Below, in pieces: positions 61,862-64,000 of a stretch of 64,000 nucleotides of DNA. The position numbers and the translations under genes were made by a program. The notes beneath the pieces were generated by a model. That model saw only the letters and a list, made by a program, of their open reading frames with translations. It was not told the origin of the DNA and ran no database searches. Source of the stretch: Anisakis pegreffii (Eukaryota; Nematoda; Chromadorea; Rhabditida; Anisakidae); assembly GCA_035041965.1 (NCBI GenBank), contig JAPYMA010000110.1:248001-312000 (forward strand). Reading direction: 5' to 3'. Positions within the stretch are counted from its first letter, which is position 1, and each line of letters starts with the position of its first letter.

Positions 61862-63538
61862 TCATCGATGCAAAATATTATTCAAAAGAAATTCGTTAAT
61901 GTAATTAAGAACAACAGAAATCATGAAAATGTCGTCTGTGTGCAGGCGTTCAGAGTTGACTTTGCAGTTCGCGGTTTCCATGAATGCATTTGAACATACA
62001 CATTCAGTAACGACGTTTTCGATTCTCTAAATTCAGTAACTGCTTAAATTAGGAACGATTTTCGTGATATCACCGAATTAAGATGCGTAAATCAGGAAGA
62101 TTGAAATACTGATAAAAACCAACTGAGTTAACGGTACATTCGAGGTGAGTACTTTATTGATAGCCACATATATTTCGTCAACAAGTTCAGGCCACTGCAT
62201 CCAGAAGCGATATCGCGCCAATCGACATATTTCGCCGATGCCTATAGCACACCGAGACATCATTTCAATATCGTCTTCCACCTTCAATCACCTCATTACA
62301 ACAACCACATCGGAAAATTTCGATAACAAAAACGTGCACTAGCGTTTTGTTCGAAGAATGTACATCAATTGATACGTTCATCAGATACATAACAGAAAGA
62401 ATAGAATTCTAACCTCATCAGTGAGGGTGACAAGCCAATCTTTTATAGATGAAATAATCGTGTAAAGTATTTGATTTGAATCATCACTACTACGAGAGTG
62501 CGGTCGTGGCCAAGAGGCGACGAGTAATAATGCGACTAGTTCAGGTAAAGATGATTTTGCAATTTCAGGACATAGAACATAGGATGACATCTCTGAACTG
62601 ATACGTTCGGAGAATGACTTTTGAAAACTTCTGTGATCTGAAAAGAATTAATTCGATCGCACTCGATTAACGATAATGAACATATGAAAATTAAATGAAA
62701 CGTTCTCATTAGGCTGTAAATGACAATTCTTTCTCATTTCCTTTTTTGCGAAGGATTTCAGTTCATTAGGCTTTCATTTTGTCATTTTGCTACAACGATT
62801 TTCACACTGGTATGTTTAATACAAAGAGAAATTTGAATACTACAACTGAACCAAGCTTCTAACGTTCCACATATTCCGATCAAAATAAATACTTTTGAGA
62901 ATATGAAAGACAGTATGAAAGACAACTGTACCTACAACGAGTACAGTCATATCAACTGCCAAGTGTGCACCATTTTCCTCCAGTGCCACATCCGCGAGCA
63001 AATTTCCCAACTGTGCCCATGTTTCATCGCCTAATTTCTGCACGTCACGCGCTAATAACAGTCGGCCTGGAATGATACTGTTGGAATTAACTCCGGGCAA
63101 GATTAGTTCAACAGTATCAGCAATAGTGTTAGTAACTACCACAATACTAACGGCGCTAGTGAATAAAATGAATGGAACTGAAATTAAAAATATCAAAAAC
63201 ATAATTACAAAAACAAAAAACGAACGTATATCTTGTGCGGGTGTTTGTTTATCAATAGTCATCGCTGTCATTTTTTCGATAATTTCCTGAGCGTTTGTCG
63301 GTACAGAACCGGCATTGTGCGTCTCATCATTATCACATTTCTCATTTAGTGTTACTGGTTTATTCGGTGATCGTTCGGCTCTCAACGTTGACTGAATTGC
63401 ATTCAACATTCGACGGTCTCTTTCAACACTGCTGAATGCATGTCTTGAGTGATTACCCACTGATTTGCGGTCTTTTTGTGTGCGTAACGATGGTGACACT
63501 TCGCTAGCATCAGTTTCGTTCGCTTCTTTAGCAATCAT
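61862..63538 (-). CDS. Unidentified membrane protein
   Basis: Exons 63538-62932, 62592-62414, 62281-62153 and 62026-61862 join in phase and give 359 residues. An in-frame TGA directly precedes the ATG at 63538. Residues 1 to about 105 are polar with basic patches (RTQKDRKSVGNHSRH) and would be cytosolic. A long hydrophobic stretch follows (SFFVFVIMFLIFLISVPFIL, then SIVVVTNTIADTVELIL), enough for one or two membrane passes. The rest is mixed helical and fairly rich in W and C (DETWAQLGNLLADVALEENG, LARYRFWMQWPELVDEIY, TECVCSNAFMETANCKVN). I do not recognise the family. The last exon has an internal donor-like site (GCAAA|GTCAAC), so a different 3' end is possible. Confidence 0.7.
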
Positions 63539-64000
63539 TCAATCGATCACCTCTAAAAATAAGTTTATCAATTAACTGCACACTTCATCTGGCTATAATC
63601 TTTCATGACAACTAAACATTTAGCCATCCATATCATTAAAAGTGACACTGACGATGAGACATAAAAATGAACGAGCATAAAAATGAGACACAAAAATGAA
63701 AGATTATCACTCATTTAAATTGCTTGTTGTAATTTTGCACTTTCGGTTGGTCAAATTAAGAGCGCATTTCGTTCGGTATACACACAGTTCGCCAAGTGTG
63801 GACAATTCGCCAAGTGATCTAACTCGCATTTTTACTTAAGAGGTGTTCAGAAATGAGAGTTTCTTACCCATTGAAAGGAAATAAATCCGGGCGATTTGTA
63901 CATAGTTTTGTAGCGCGGATCCAAAAGAACTAAACTTGATGTATAGAATGAACAGCAGTAAGTACATCTTTGAGATTTTCTACTTCGCTTTAAGTATAAA
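63539..64000. other. Upstream region of the membrane-protein gene
   Basis: No exon is seen. The repeated words CATAAAAATGA at 63660-63700 and TTCGCCAAGTG at 63788-63815 are short local duplications. Confidence 0.45.

Noticed and set aside
1..64000. tRNA, rRNA, CRISPR or bacterial/viral genes
   Set aside because: I searched by eye for cloverleaf-like arms, regular spacer arrays, and Shine-Dalgarno-led or viral-type ORFs and found none. A tRNA covariance scan would be needed to exclude tRNAs fully.

Overview
The window is AT-rich eukaryotic DNA with many short exons and introns of 50 to 3,000 bases. It is almost certainly nematode. The strongest sign is a precursor of RPamide neuropeptides of the NLP-2/NLP-22/NLP-23 type (minus strand, 17.3-18.4 kb). 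Several start codons also sit a few bases behind an isolated 3' splice site, as expected for spliced-leader trans-splicing. Many 3' splice sites end in AAG rather than CAG, which is unlike Caenorhabditis, so I would not place it in that genus and cannot name the species. Gene models were built by hand from reading frames, GT/AG sites and agreement of intron phase. Where every junction keeps phase I treat the model as well supported.

Layout from left to right. 1-9.2 kb: mostly non-coding, with a possible frameshifted remnant (4.4-4.7 kb), an unidentified minus-strand gene (5.1-7.4 kb) and a possible minus-strand exon (8.9-9.2 kb). 9.2-22.2 kb, plus: a complete SAPCD2-like gene (suppressor-of-APC domain plus coiled coils). 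The RPamide precursor lies antisense inside one of its introns. 24.3-30.7 kb, minus: a complete LETM1 gene in 14 exons, convergent with SAPCD2. 33.9-34.6 kb, plus: a two-exon gene for a 74-residue single-pass membrane protein, possibly COX6C-like. 35.7-38.4 kb, minus: a C2H2 zinc-finger gene. 40.2-43.1 kb, plus: a single-pass receptor with an LDL-receptor class A module. 44.4-48.4 kb, plus: a tentative set of phase-compatible exons. 50-58.3 kb, plus: a 1,134-residue cytoskeletal-type protein with a polyproline stretch and a C-terminal WH2 motif. 61.9-63.5 kb, minus: a 359-residue membrane protein that I do not recognise.

The genes are a mixture of cell-biological functions: spindle and polarity (SAPCD2), mitochondrial ion homeostasis (LETM1, and perhaps the small protein), neuropeptide signalling, actin (WH2) and cell surface (LDLa). 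I see no operon, no rRNA, no CRISPR array, no autonomous transposon and no viral gene. Non-coding DNA holds a 71-bp minisatellite, one intronic segmental duplication, a foldback element, two diverged copies of a dispersed repeat and a few microsatellites.
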